This document shows, in pieces, positions 8,901-15,371 of a DNA stretch of 48,188 nt (within the stretch, counting starts at the first letter, position 1; each line of letters begins with the position of its first letter). A program made the position numbers and the translations under genes. This DNA is from Thermoflexia bacterium (GTDB lineage: Bacteria; Chloroflexota; Anaerolineae; B4-G1; DUEL01). The notes beneath the pieces are model-generated. The model did no database searches. It saw nothing but the letters and a program-made list of their open reading frames with translations, and was not told the origin of the DNA. The DNA is taken from assembly GCA_011192125.1 (NCBI GenBank), contig DUEL01000014.1:4837-53024 (forward strand). The letters run 5' to 3'.

Positions 8901-9191
8901 CAGTACCTGCAGGCAGTCGGTGAGGTAGCCGCCTGGTGGATCAGCCGGTCCCGTTTCGACGATGCCATCGACGTGCTCCGTCGCGGGCTGGCGGTGGACA
9001 ACCTGCGGGAGGACTTCCACCGGCGGCTGATGGAAGCCTACGCGAGGAAAGGGCAGACCGACGAGGCTCTGGCCCAGTACCGTCGCTGCGTTGAGACCCT
9101 GAAGAGGGAACTCTCCGTCGAGCCTTCGCCGGAGACGGTGGAGTTGTTCCACGCCATCCGCGAAGGCCGATTTCCCCCCCGCGGCCAGTAG
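5973..9191 (+). CDS. large MalT-like ATPase / TPR / BTAD transcriptional regulator
   Basis: A 1072-residue regulator. Residues 42-50 hold a Walker A (APPGYGKTA) and about 130-135 a Walker B (VLILDN), as in MalT/STAND ATPases, preceded by the typical TKTLVPARP start. Residues roughly 400-820 form TPR helices (repeated A..AL..A patterns, for example EEAEEKFRRALEG). Near 828 a winged-helix OmpR-type domain begins (YGFGQSRVERDG; RDQIGSDLWP), followed by a bacterial transcriptional activation domain (about 923-1065; LYQGDFLEDCYADWC, KRELSVEPSPETVELF). Such proteins usually switch on nearby genes when a ligand or partner binds the TPR/ATPase part. No ribosome binding site precedes the ATG. The two small peptide genes directly downstream are its obvious candidate targets; this is inferred from position. 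Confidence 0.9.
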   Translation: MVSFPIVTKTLVPARPANLIRRERLLDFLHEHIDRKLIFIAAPPGYGKTALLVDFAHDADLTVCWYSLDATDRDLRTFVEGLLASLRRRYPDFGEETQSVLEASAPLGGDVLSIAGTLVNEMVAAIPEWFVLILDNFHHVEDASEVTEFLSTLLAYQPEHCHLIIASRTVPGTLPFISLAARGEVEGLGPSDLSFTPKEIRRVLEQDPSLRLSPEEVERLIVESEGWIAGILLARHALHRRGDLWARARASGRPLYEYLASEVLESQEPDLQAFLLASSTLEEMTPLLCERALGLEGAEDRLRQLERRNLFVERISEKEDHFRYHALFREFLQARLKEKDPQAFRHLHRLAATWFEQAGAPSHAAQHYMIIEEPLEAARVMDGTAESLLQAGRLKTLVEWAGRLPEDALRTYPRLALFAAKAALRVGKLEQTRRWLSIAEGTFRLRGAEEMVGMALTAQALVALNRGAYTEGIQQAEAALHVLPEERPTSEAAVEALRVQGMCLIRMGRFEEAEEKFRRALEGCRGLEDPHRMVLIQAGLAACLHSQGRVEEAVEVLKVVVAASRELGSPGYLAEALNDLAYNLYLLGDYAGALETLQEALATARRVGHRHVEGFVLVSLGEVLRDLGDLASAKDHLEQGITIAGAGVSTFLLAYGLDALALTHLRSGDLDQALERAREALKQVNREEAPVLSNRYRATLGLIQVQNGQVEEGRANLEEACAFLERTEARQEAARAWLYLAYALHRAGEEAAAVDALRKAAAAYSEVRGRHRLLVDGQPVWSFIEEAALDLDEPVLRQALEAAPRFYAAAQEALRTWAAQTAPPPPSLRAYGFGQSRVERDGVPIPASRWATSTARHLFFYLLSHPPRTRDQIGSDLWPDLRASRLPGTFHNTKYRMQQALGVNPVVYREGRYVIRDDLDIWYDVWEFERLLERARRSPMPKRARYLRQAIALYQGDFLEDCYADWCGARRETLRQQYLQAVGEVAAWWISRSRFDDAIDVLRRGLAVDNLREDFHRRLMEAYARKGQTDEALAQYRRCVETLKRELSVEPSPETVELFHAIREGRFPPRGQ

Positions 9192-9227
9192 TCATTCCCC
9201 CCCACCGTCCCCCCCTTGTGTAGAGTT

Positions 9228-9255
9228 TTGTGTATACCCCCCTGCTACATTATAG
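9228..9255 (+). promoter_or_regulatory. possible promoter of the membrane peptide gene
   Basis: TTGTGT (9228-9233), 16 bp, TTATAG (9250-9255). Weak match; the alternative -10 TACATT starts at 9246. It lies in the 113 bp gap after the regulator. Confidence 0.35.
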
Positions 9256-9304
9256 CCCGCGCGATGAAGGACCTTTCCAAGTTCTGGTGAGGAGGTAAGG
9301 AGAG

Positions 9305-9475
9305 ATGAAGGCGCGGGTGGTTGCAGGGGTGTATAAACTGGCAGAACCTCGGACGGCGAAGTTGGTCCTGACGTGGCTGCTGGTCGTTCTGGCTGTCGTG
9401 GGCGCGCTGATGCCCGGCCTGGTGGAGACGGGCCTGCTGGCGGACCCGGTGAGCGGCGGCAGCGGCAACGGCTAG
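9305..9475 (+). CDS. 56-residue single-pass membrane peptide
   Basis: The ATG at 9305 follows an excellent site (GAGGAGGTAAGGAGAG), one of the strongest in the window, which argues for real, high-level translation. The product has a basic N-terminus (MKARVVAGVYKLAEPRTAK), one hydrophobic segment at about residues 20-40 (LVLTWLLVVLAVVGALMPGL) and a short tail ending GGSGNG. It could be a membrane-anchored or secreted small peptide. No family is recognised. It lies between the large regulator and the NHLP-like protein gene, in the same direction, and probably belongs to the same unit. The short length leaves some doubt. Confidence 0.6.
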   Translation: MKARVVAGVYKLAEPRTAKLVLTWLLVVLAVVGALMPGLVETGLLADPVSGGSGNG

Positions 9476-9486
9476 ACGAAGGCGCG

Positions 9487-9530
9487 CCGTCTCCCTGTGC
9501 ACCGTCGCTTTCCCTGCCTCTCGGAGACGG
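9487..9530 (+). other. hairpin between the two small peptide genes
   Basis: CCGTCTCC (9487-9494) and GGAGACGG (9523-9530) form a perfect 8 bp stem around a 28-nt loop, 11 nt after the stop of the membrane peptide gene and 70 nt before the next start. It could tune transcription or RNA stability between them. There is no T-run. Confidence 0.4.
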
Positions 9531-9600
9531 TCCACCTCAACAGTCCCGGCAGGAGGGCGGGGGTTGAGAACGAAGATCCGCAGGGAAAGGAGAGGAGGAA

Positions 9601-9861
9601 GTGTCGCAGCAGGTGCTTCAGCAGGTGGTGGGGACTGCGATCGTTGACCGCCAGTTTCGCACCGACTTTCTTAACGGGGGCCGCCAGCGGCTGCTCGCCC
9701 AGTTCGCTCTGGGGGAGGAGGAAGCGGCCCTTCTGCTGGGAATCCGGGCCGACACACTGGAAGAATTCGCTGCCGAACTGCAGCGCCGCCTGGGGTCGAG
9801 TGGTCATATTGCGCTGTCGCCTCCCGCATATCGATCCCTTTCCAACCCGGTGGGCTTCTAG
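9601..9861 (+). CDS. NHLP-type (nitrile-hydratase-like leader) small protein, candidate peptide precursor
   Basis: An 86-residue product from a GTG start preceded by AAAGGAGAGGAGGAA. The first 64 residues (SQQVLQQVVGTAIVDRQFR, then LGEEEAALLLGIRADTLEEF and AAELQRRLG) follow the pattern of nitrile-hydratase-alpha-like leader proteins seen in many Chloroflexota and in some RiPP precursors. The last 22 residues, from SSGHIALSPP to NPVGF, differ in character (Ser, Pro, Tyr, His, no Cys) and could be a core peptide. No modifying enzyme (YcaO, radical SAM, LanM) is visible nearby, so a RiPP role is unproven; it may be a small helical protein of another role. The stop codon lies inside a perfect hairpin at 9846-9870. 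Confidence 0.7.
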   Translation: MSQQVLQQVVGTAIVDRQFRTDFLNGGRQRLLAQFALGEEEAALLLGIRADTLEEFAAELQRRLGSSGHIALSPPAYRSLSNPVGF

Positions 9862-9870
9862 CCCACCGGG
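9846..9870 (+). other. hairpin spanning the stop codon of the NHLP-like gene
   Basis: CCCGGTGGGC (9846-9855) and GCCCACCGGG (9861-9870) are perfect 10 bp arms around the loop TTCTA; the TAG stop is 9859-9861. It may act as a terminator without a U-tract or as part of the structured element that begins at 9870. Confidence 0.6.
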
Positions 9871-9976
9871 GGTACGGGCAACAGGTCGGCGAGTTGTCAC
9901 TGGGACAATGAGTGGTGGCACGGCGGATAGCCGGTGCCAATACTTGTGTCTTCGAGCGGACCTGTTGCCGGTACCC
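9870..9976 (+). other. structured element: 18 bp outer stem enclosing two hairpins
   Basis: The left arm 9870-9887 (GGGTACGGGCAACAGGTC) and right arm 9959-9976 are complementary at 17 of 18 positions. Inside are TTGTC/GACAA (9894-9908, 5-nt loop) and a longer hairpin TGGCACGGC with GCCGGTGCCA (9916-9939, one bulged G). The layout is that of a three-way junction, either a structured RNA or a short inverted-repeat element. No ORF covers it convincingly and no known family is recognised. Confidence 0.55.
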
Positions 9977-9983
9977 TCTTAAC

Positions 9984-10040
9984 GGGGCAAGCGGGGCCCT
10001 CACTATGCCTCTCTCGAGATCGGGGCCCCGCTTCTGCCCC
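9984..10040 (+). terminator. long GC-rich stem-loop, possible terminator
   Basis: GGGGCAAGCGGGGCCC (9984-9999) pairs with GGGCCCCGCTTCTGCCCC (10023-10040) apart from a 2-nt bulge; the loop is 23 nt. The stem is very stable but is followed by AGGATGG rather than a T-run, so it may instead be a repeat or RNA-processing site ahead of the ORF at 10091. Confidence 0.4.
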
Positions 10041-10090
10041 CAGGATGGTATCCGTCGCTGGCGGGATGGAACGCCGCGGTAGGGGGCTCA

Positions 10091-10639
10091 ATGGCAATCC
10101 AACTACTGACCGAACTGGAGATTCAATCTAGGCTCTCCCCAGTGAGAGAGAAGCCTGTCCTTTGGACGATGGCTTCCCCCCTCGACGCCTGCCCTCTCTT
10201 CGAGTATTGTCTGGTCGAGGTAATCCACCAGAAGCGGCCGTCCATCGTGGTCGATGCCCGCCGGAGGCGGAAGGGGACCTTGCTCAGCCGACCCGCGCTT
10301 CAGACAGCCCTCCGGTTCGCCCATGAGCCGATCCCGCGCGAGTGGCAGGAGAGGCGCGGGTATCCGTTTTTCCTCACACAGTTCGTCTGCGACCTGATTC
10401 ACACGCGACCACCGGGTGTCCCCATGCGTCTGCTCCTCCTCCACAATCCCGAGGACAGTTGGTGGATCGACGCCCTCGTCGGGCACGTGCGAGCCGAACT
10501 GGAGGACCTCCATTGGGAACCCGTCCGCGCGGAGAGCGGATCGGATGGGGAGTTCTGCATTAGAAGCCGCTGCCCTCTGGGGAGCCGCCTGCCCTTCTGG
10601 TCCCCTGAAGGCCTCCTCCCCCTCAGCGCGAGGGGATGA
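10091..10639 (+). CDS. orphan 182-residue protein of unknown function
   Basis: ATG at 10091 after TAGGGGGCTCA. The middle of the protein looks like genuine globular sequence: PSIVVDARRRRKG, PFFLTQFVCDLIH, then MRLLLLHNPEDSWWIDALV followed by GHVRAELEDLHWEPV. The last part faintly resembles the first strand and helix of TIR/CHAT-like domains, but key residues cannot be confirmed. The C-terminal 40 residues look less ordered. A minus-strand frame of similar length (10103-10642) covers the same DNA and has a less protein-like composition. It follows the structured region of the peptide locus and ends 14 bp from the convergent rpoD stop. The function is not known. Confidence 0.5.
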   Translation: MAIQLLTELEIQSRLSPVREKPVLWTMASPLDACPLFEYCLVEVIHQKRPSIVVDARRRRKGTLLSRPALQTALRFAHEPIPREWQERRGYPFFLTQFVCDLIHTRPPGVPMRLLLLHNPEDSWWIDALVGHVRAELEDLHWEPVRAESGSDGEFCIRSRCPLGSRLPFWSPEGLLPLSARG

Positions 10640-10653
10640 CACCCTCCTCGTAA

Positions 10654-12123
10654 CTACTCCAAAAAGTCCCGCAAACGGCGACTACGCCCGGGATGGCGTA
10701 GTTTTCGCAGAGCCTTGGTCTCGATCTGACGGATGCGCTCCCGCGTCACACCGAAGGCCTGTCCTACCTCCTCCAGGGTGTGCACCTTGCCGTCCTTCAA
10801 CCCGTACCGCATCTCCAACACCTCCCGCTCCCGATCCGTCAACACGTCCAACGCGGCGCGGATCTGCTCCTTCAGCAGCCGCCGCGAGGTCGCATCGTCG
10901 GGAGCGGGGATCCCCTCATCCTCAATAAAGTCGGCCAACTCGCTGTCTTCTTCCGAGCCCACCGGCGTCTCCAGCGACACCGGCTCTTGGGCCAGATTGA
11001 GGATATACTCCACCTTGGAGGCGGCCCGGCGGAGCCGGTGCTTCAATCGCGGGGGGAGGTCCTGACCCGTCGCCTCGATCTCTTGGATCTGTTTCGCCTC
11101 CTCCGGCTCCAGGAACCCTGCCTCCAGCGCCAGTTCCTCCGGGGTCGGCGCGCGTCCGTACTCCTGGGTCAACCGTCGCTGGATGCGGAAGAGACGGTTG
11201 ATCGATTCCACCATATGGACCGGGATGCGGATGGTGCGAGCCTGATCGGCGATGGCGCGGGTGATGGCCTGACGGATCCACCACGTGGCGTAGGTGGAGA
11301 ACTTGAACCCCTTCGTGTGGTCGAACTTCTCCACCGCCTTCAACAGACCGATGTTCCCCTCCTGGATCAGATCCAGAAAAGAGATCCCTTGCCCGACATA
11401 CCGCTTGGCGATGCTCACCACCAACCGGAGATTAGCCTGGATCAGATGCTGCTGAGCCTCGGCTGCCCGCTCCCCCACGTCCGCCCACTCCAGTTCCAGC
11501 GCCTCCTCGCTGGGGGCATGGCGACGCAGGACCCGGCGGCTGGGCAACCGCCCCCGCTTTCGCCAGGCCTCCTTCAAATACGCGAGCGTGGAGTCGGGAA
11601 GGAGGTAGAGATGCGTGAACAGGTCCAGCGCCACCCGGGTCAGTTCCGCCCACCCCTCATCCTCGCTCACGTTCTTCTGCTCAAGGAACCGGCGGAGGTA
11701 GGACTCGGCGTCGGGCATCCGGGTCCGTTGCAGGAGGCTGACCTCCTCCAGAAGGGCGATGAACTCCGGCGGATCGACGGAGCGCGCCTTGCAGAGCCGG
11801 ACGGTCTGCTGCCATAGGGCGTACACGTCGTCCACCAGGGCGGACCAAACCTCCTGATGCGTGGGAGGGCGACCCAGCCGTTCTTCCAACGCCTGTCGAT
11901 GGTGCGCCAGCAGCTTGGCCGCCTCGCGGACGGTGGAGAGCCACATCTCCTGGTCCACGTTCAGCAGAGCGACCCGACCGATCTCGCGCAGGTACATACG
12001 GACCGGGTCCTCCGCCAGTTCGGCCCCTTCGGTAAGGGTGACTTGTTCGATTTCCTCTAGTTCGTCCAGCGTAGGCTCCCTCTCGAGATCGAACCCTTCG
12101 ATCTCTTCGGCCACTTCTTCCAC
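10654..12123 (-). CDS. rpoD: housekeeping RNA polymerase sigma factor (sigma-70)
   Basis: Primary sigma factor of 489 residues. Region 1.2 is [16 protein letters not shown]; region 2 has [35 protein letters not shown] and [16 protein letters not shown] (the -10 reading helices); region 4.2 ends with [20 protein letters not shown], the -35 recognition helix. The acidic N-terminus is short (about 40 residues), as in many non-proteobacterial primary sigmas, and an insertion of about 150 residues separates regions 1.2 and 2. The start is GTG at 12123, with GGTAGGAGGT about 6 nt ahead. It begins 11 bp after dnaG, the conserved macromolecular-synthesis pairing, and shares its transcript. The TTGACA/TATAAT boxes in this window fit this factor. 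Confidence 0.96.
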   Translation of the reverse strand: MEEVAEEIEGFDLEREPTLDELEEIEQVTLTEGAELAEDPVRMYLREIGRVALLNVDQEMWLSTVREAAKLLAHHRQALEERLGRPPTHQEVWSALVDDVYALWQQTVRLCKARSVDPPEFIALLEEVSLLQRTRMPDAESYLRRFLEQKNVSEDEGWAELTRVALDLFTHLYLLPDSTLAYLKEAWRKRGRLPSRRVLRRHAPSEEALELEWADVGERAAEAQQHLIQANLRLVVSIAKRYVGQGISFLDLIQEGNIGLLKAVEKFDHTKGFKFSTYATWWIRQAITRAIADQARTIRIPVHMVESINRLFRIQRRLTQEYGRAPTPEELALEAGFLEPEEAKQIQEIEATGQDLPPRLKHRLRRAASKVEYILNLAQEPVSLETPVGSEEDSELADFIEDEGIPAPDDATSRRLLKEQIRAALDVLTDREREVLEMRYGLKDGKVHTLEEVGQAFGVTRERIRQIETKALRKLRHPGRSRRLRDFLE

Positions 12124-12134
12124 CGGTGGACCTC

Positions 12135-14027
12135 CTACCCGCTCGGCGAGGGCACTTCTCCCCAGGGCCGTGCCAGAGCCTGCTGGATGCGCAGGATGGC
12201 ACGGGCGTAATCCAGGCAGGCCTGTCCGTACTCCGCCGCCTCCGGTCGTCCTTCCTCTTGCGCCTCACGGGTCAGCGCTCGCAGGTCGGCTTCGATCCGC
12301 TTCAGGTTCCGCTGCCGAAGCCGAAGGGCAGCCTTGACCCCCTCACGGATCCACTGCTCGTCACTCAGGTCCTCACTCTCGCTCAGCACCTCCCCCAGCC
12401 ACTCTCCGGCGGGCTCGGGGACCACCTCCCGAAGCCGATCCGCCGACGGCTGAGGCTCCGCCAGCACCGTCTCCCACCCTTCGAAAACAGCCCGATAGAT
12501 GGGGTCGCTGAAATCCTGCGCCTGCAAGGGCTGCAGGTCCATCCCTACTAGCACCTCGTTCACCCGCGCCAACAGCCAGGGACGACGGATCAGAACGGCC
12601 AGGCAGTACCCCTCCAGATCGGCGGAGGTGGGACGGCGGACGGCGACGGGCTCCTCGACGGGCTGCCGTCGAATCCGGACCGCATCTCGCTCGGAGCGGT
12701 GGAGGCGGGAAAGCACCGTTCGCTCGTCCACCTCCAGCGCACGGGCGATCTTCTGGGCGTAGACCTCCCGCTCCACCGGATCCCGCACGTCCCGCAGGAG
12801 GGGCAACATCCGGTCCACGATCCGCGCCCGCTCCTTGGCGTCCTCCAGGTCGGCCTGGGCCAGCAACTGCTGGAAGACGAACTCGACGACCGGCAGCGCC
12901 CCTTCGACCAGGGCCAACCAGCGCTGCGGATCGCTCCCGATCAGGTCATCGGGGTCCTGACCCGCCGGGAGGCTGAGGATGCGGATCTCCGCCCCCAGCC
13001 GCCCCTCGAAGCCGACCAGCCCCCGTGGGTCGAAGACCGGCTCCGCCTCCCGCTCCAGCGACTCCCGAGCGACCTCCAGCCCGCGTAGCGTGGCCTGAAG
13101 GCCCGCCGCGTCCGGGTCGAGCGCCAGGACGAAACGACGGGTGTACCGCTGCAGGAGTCGGACCTGGGCCTCCGTCAGCGCGGTCCCCATCTGCGCCACA
13201 ACGTTGCGGAACCCCTCCTGATGGGCCCGCATCACGTCCATATACCCCTCCACGATGACCACCCGGTCTTCCTCGCGGATCGCCTGCCGGGCCAGGTCGA
13301 GCCCGAAGAGGAGGCGGCTCTTGTCGAAGAGCGGCGTCTTGGGCGAGTTGATGTACTTCGGGACCCCATCCGGCTCCAACGTGCGGGCCCCGAAGCCGAC
13401 GACCCGCCCCCGCGCGTCGCGGATGGGGATCACCAGCCGTCCGCGGAACCGGTCGTACGTCGTCCCATCCTCCCGTCGGATCAGCAGCCCCGCCTCCTCC
13501 AGTTCGTCCAGCGTGAACCCCTGCTCGACGAGGTGGTCCCGAAGCCCCTCCCACCGGGGGAGGCTGTACCCCAGTTGGAACCGTTCCGCCGTCTCCGAAG
13601 AAAGTCCCCGCCTGGCGACGTACTCCCGGGCCGCCTGGGCCTCCGGCGCGTGGAGGAGGAGGCGGTGAAAGTAGGCGGCCGCCTGCGCCAGCGCGTCCCG
13701 CAGCCGCTGGATCTCCTGCTCTCGCTCGATCTGCTCCGGGGCCCGGGGGCGAAGTTCCACGCCGGCCCGCTTCGCCAACTCCTCCAGCGCGGTCCGGAAA
13801 TCCCACCCCTCCATCCTCATCACGAAGGAGAAGACATCCCCGCCCTCCCCACAGGCCCCGAAGCAGTGCCACCGCTGGCTGTCGGGGAAGACGTAGAAGG
13901 AGGGCGTCTTCTCCGTGTGGAAGGGACACAGCGCTTTGAAGTTACGGCCGGCCTTCTGGAGCGGGAGATAAGAGGAAACGACTTCGACGATGTCCAGTCG
14001 TTCTTTCACCTCATCCACTATGTCCAT
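12135..14027 (-). CDS. dnaG: DNA primase DnaG
   Basis: Primase that makes RNA primers for the replisome, 630 residues. The N-terminal zinc finger has C34 and H37 (CPFH), then C55 and C59 (HCFGAC); the last pair is spaced C-x3-C, one residue longer than the Escherichia coli form. The TOPRIM catalytic domain shows [11 protein letters not shown] and [11 protein letters not shown]. The C-terminal part is the helicase-binding-type helical region. The start is the ATG at 14027 ([17 protein letters not shown] is the universal DnaG beginning) with GGGAAAGGT upstream; the frame extended to 14345 lacks homology-like sequence and crosses hairpins. It is followed after 11 bp by rpoD. Confidence 0.96.
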   Translation of the reverse strand: MDIVDEVKERLDIVEVVSSYLPLQKAGRNFKALCPFHTEKTPSFYVFPDSQRWHCFGACGEGGDVFSFVMRMEGWDFRTALEELAKRAGVELRPRAPEQIEREQEIQRLRDALAQAAAYFHRLLLHAPEAQAAREYVARRGLSSETAERFQLGYSLPRWEGLRDHLVEQGFTLDELEEAGLLIRREDGTTYDRFRGRLVIPIRDARGRVVGFGARTLEPDGVPKYINSPKTPLFDKSRLLFGLDLARQAIREEDRVVIVEGYMDVMRAHQEGFRNVVAQMGTALTEAQVRLLQRYTRRFVLALDPDAAGLQATLRGLEVARESLEREAEPVFDPRGLVGFEGRLGAEIRILSLPAGQDPDDLIGSDPQRWLALVEGALPVVEFVFQQLLAQADLEDAKERARIVDRMLPLLRDVRDPVEREVYAQKIARALEVDERTVLSRLHRSERDAVRIRRQPVEEPVAVRRPTSADLEGYCLAVLIRRPWLLARVNEVLVGMDLQPLQAQDFSDPIYRAVFEGWETVLAEPQPSADRLREVVPEPAGEWLGEVLSESEDLSDEQWIREGVKAALRLRQRNLKRIEADLRALTREAQEEGRPEAAEYGQACLDYARAILRIQQALARPWGEVPSPSG

Positions 14028-14181
14028 CGTCGACCTTTCCCGCCTCAGCACGCGCCCGCCCTCTCGTGAAGGGCTGGCTCCCTCCGCCTCTGCTACGCGC
14101 GCCTGCAACCTCCCTATTAGACAGTGAAGGCTCCGCCAGCCTGCGATGTGCGCTCTAACCGATGGCCGCGGGCCAGCAGTA

Positions 14182-14209
14182 ATTGTACTCGAGGTGGGCG
14201 ATGTGGCAA
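14182..14209 (-). promoter_or_regulatory. promoter of dnaG-rpoD
   Basis: On the minus strand TTGCCA (14209-14204), 16 bp, TACAAT (14187-14182). Predicted start near 14175, giving a leader of about 148 nt. Confidence 0.5.
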
Positions 14210-14251
14210 GCGGGAACGTTCGCCCTGAATCTGCAACAATTTGGTAGGTAC

Positions 14252-14306
14252 CTGGCGACTCAAGTCGCAGGCCACCCAATGGCAAAGCCCGGCGCAGACC
14301 GGGCTT
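14252..14306. repeat. paired hairpins, GCGAC/GTCGC and AAGCCCGG/CCGGGCTT
   Basis: GCGAC-TCAA-GTCGC (14255-14268) is followed after 16 nt by AAGCCCGG (14285-14292), a 6-nt loop and CCGGGCTT (14299-14306), a perfect 8 bp stem. The pair looks like a compact intergenic repeat unit. It lies upstream of both flanking genes, so a terminator role is unlikely. Confidence 0.5.
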
Positions 14307-14353
14307 CCCCGGTCGAAGAGGGGAGGGAGAGCCGCCGAAGGGCACCTTCTCCG

Positions 14354-14382
14354 TTCGCCCTCTCGAGCGGATGGGTTATAAT
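14354..14382 (+). promoter_or_regulatory. promoter of the LmbE-type deacetylase gene
   Basis: Perfect TATAAT (14377-14382) with a weak TTCGCC 17 bp upstream (14354-14359). Predicted start about 14389, 26 nt before the ATG at 14415. Confidence 0.5.
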
Positions 14383-14414
14383 TGGGAAACAAATCACGGC
14401 AGGAGGAAACGCAG

Positions 14415-15233
14415 ATGGGTCCGTTCACCTTGATGGTCGTCACCGCTCACCCAGACGACGAGGCCCTGGGCCTGGGAGGCACGCTGGCCCGGTACGGTGC
14501 CGAGGGGTGTGAGGTCTACGTGGTCACCGCCACGCGAGGCGAGGCCGGGCAGATCTTCGAGCCGGATGCAGCCACCCCCGTCACCCTTCCCGATGTGCGG
14601 GAGCAGGAACTCCGACGCGCCTGCCAGACCTACGGGGTCCACCCGCCGATCTTCCTGGACTACCCCGACGGCCTCCTCCCCCTCGTCCATCAGGGACAGG
14701 CGGTGGGAAAACTGGTCCGCCTCATCCGCCGACTACGCCCGCACGTGGTCGTCACCTTTGGGCCGGACGGTGTCTACGGCCACTTCGACCACATCGCCGT
14801 CCATTGGTGGACCGTGGCCGCCGTGGACCTGGCAGCGGATCCAGAGTGGTTCTCCGACGGATCGGACGATGAGTGCCGCCCCCACCGGGTGGACAAACTC
14901 TATTACCGCGTGGTCGCGGAGGACCAACTGGCGGTGATGGCCCAGAACGGACGGCCCGCAGCGGTGACACGGGACGGTGTTCCCTTCCGCTTCTTCGGGT
15001 GGAAACGGGAGACGATCACCACCGTCATCGACGTCAGCGGCTATGTGGAGACGAAACTGCAGGGAATCCGCTGCCACCTCACCCAGATCGGCCGCCAAAG
15101 CCCCTTTTTCACTGCCCCGGAAATGGTGGTCCAGGCCCCCTGGTTTCGACAGGAGAACTTCGTCCTCGCCCGCTCCACCGTCGGATGGCCGGAGGGGGTG
15201 GAGGACGACCTGTTGGCCGGGTTGCGTGATTGA
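14415..15233 (+). CDS. LmbE/PIG-L family zinc deacetylase
   Basis: A 272-residue member of the LmbE-like family, zinc hydrolases that remove acetyl groups from N-acetylglucosaminyl conjugates (MshB and BshB are known members). The metal residues are in TAHPDDEALGLGG close to the N-terminus and in GHFDHIAVH. The start is the ATG at 14415, after AGGAGGAAACGCAG; the frame reaching 14382 begins inside the -10 box. Next comes a membrane glycosyltransferase, but with its own promoter overlapping this stop codon. The substrate is unknown; a sugar conjugate or bacillithiol/mycothiol-like thiol is possible but no thiol pathway partner is in the window. Confidence 0.88.
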   Translation: MGPFTLMVVTAHPDDEALGLGGTLARYGAEGCEVYVVTATRGEAGQIFEPDAATPVTLPDVREQELRRACQTYGVHPPIFLDYPDGLLPLVHQGQAVGKLVRLIRRLRPHVVVTFGPDGVYGHFDHIAVHWWTVAAVDLAADPEWFSDGSDDECRPHRVDKLYYRVVAEDQLAVMAQNGRPAAVTRDGVPFRFFGWKRETITTVIDVSGYVETKLQGIRCHLTQIGRQSPFFTAPEMVVQAPWFRQENFVLARSTVGWPEGVEDDLLAGLRD

Positions 15234-15257
15234 CAGGGGATGGGGCCCGGTTATAAT
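15230..15257 (+). promoter_or_regulatory. full-consensus promoter of the GT39-like gene
   Basis: TTGACA (15230-15235), 16 bp spacer, TATAAT (15252-15257). The -35 overlaps the TGA stop (15231-15233) of the deacetylase. The predicted start near 15264 gives a 108 nt leader that contains CACAGAG copy 3. Confidence 0.75.
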
Positions 15258-15289
15258 GGGGCGCACTTGCCGGATGAAAGGGGAAAAAA

Positions 15290-15352
15290 CCACAGAGACA
15301 CAGGGAACACAGAGGGGTGGAGAAAAACTCTGTGACCTCTGTGTCTCTGTGG
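15290..15352. repeat. CACAGAG inverted repeat, copy 3
   Basis: 25-nt arms (CCACAGAGACACAGGG... and ...GTGTCTCTGTGG) around a 13-nt A-rich loop. It lies wholly in the predicted 5' leader of the GT39-like gene, 19 nt before its start codon. Confidence 0.85.
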
Positions 15353-15371
15353 TAGAGACATCTGACGACGG

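Larger units (their letters stand above)
14028..14414. other. 387 bp divergent intergenic region dnaG / deacetylase
   Basis: It contains the probable dnaG promoter on the minus strand (14182-14209), a pair of small hairpins at 14252-14306 and the TATAAT promoter of the deacetylase (14354-14382). I see no gene in it. Confidence 0.6.

Noticed and set aside
7305..9152. 615-codon minus-strand ORF opposite the regulator
   Set aside because: A shadow ORF produced by high GC at third positions; no recognisable motifs, and the plus strand carries clear domains.
10103..10642. 179-codon minus-strand ORF
   Set aside because: It overlaps the more protein-like plus-strand ORF at 10091, has low-complexity Glu/Pro/Arg composition and no good binding site upstream.
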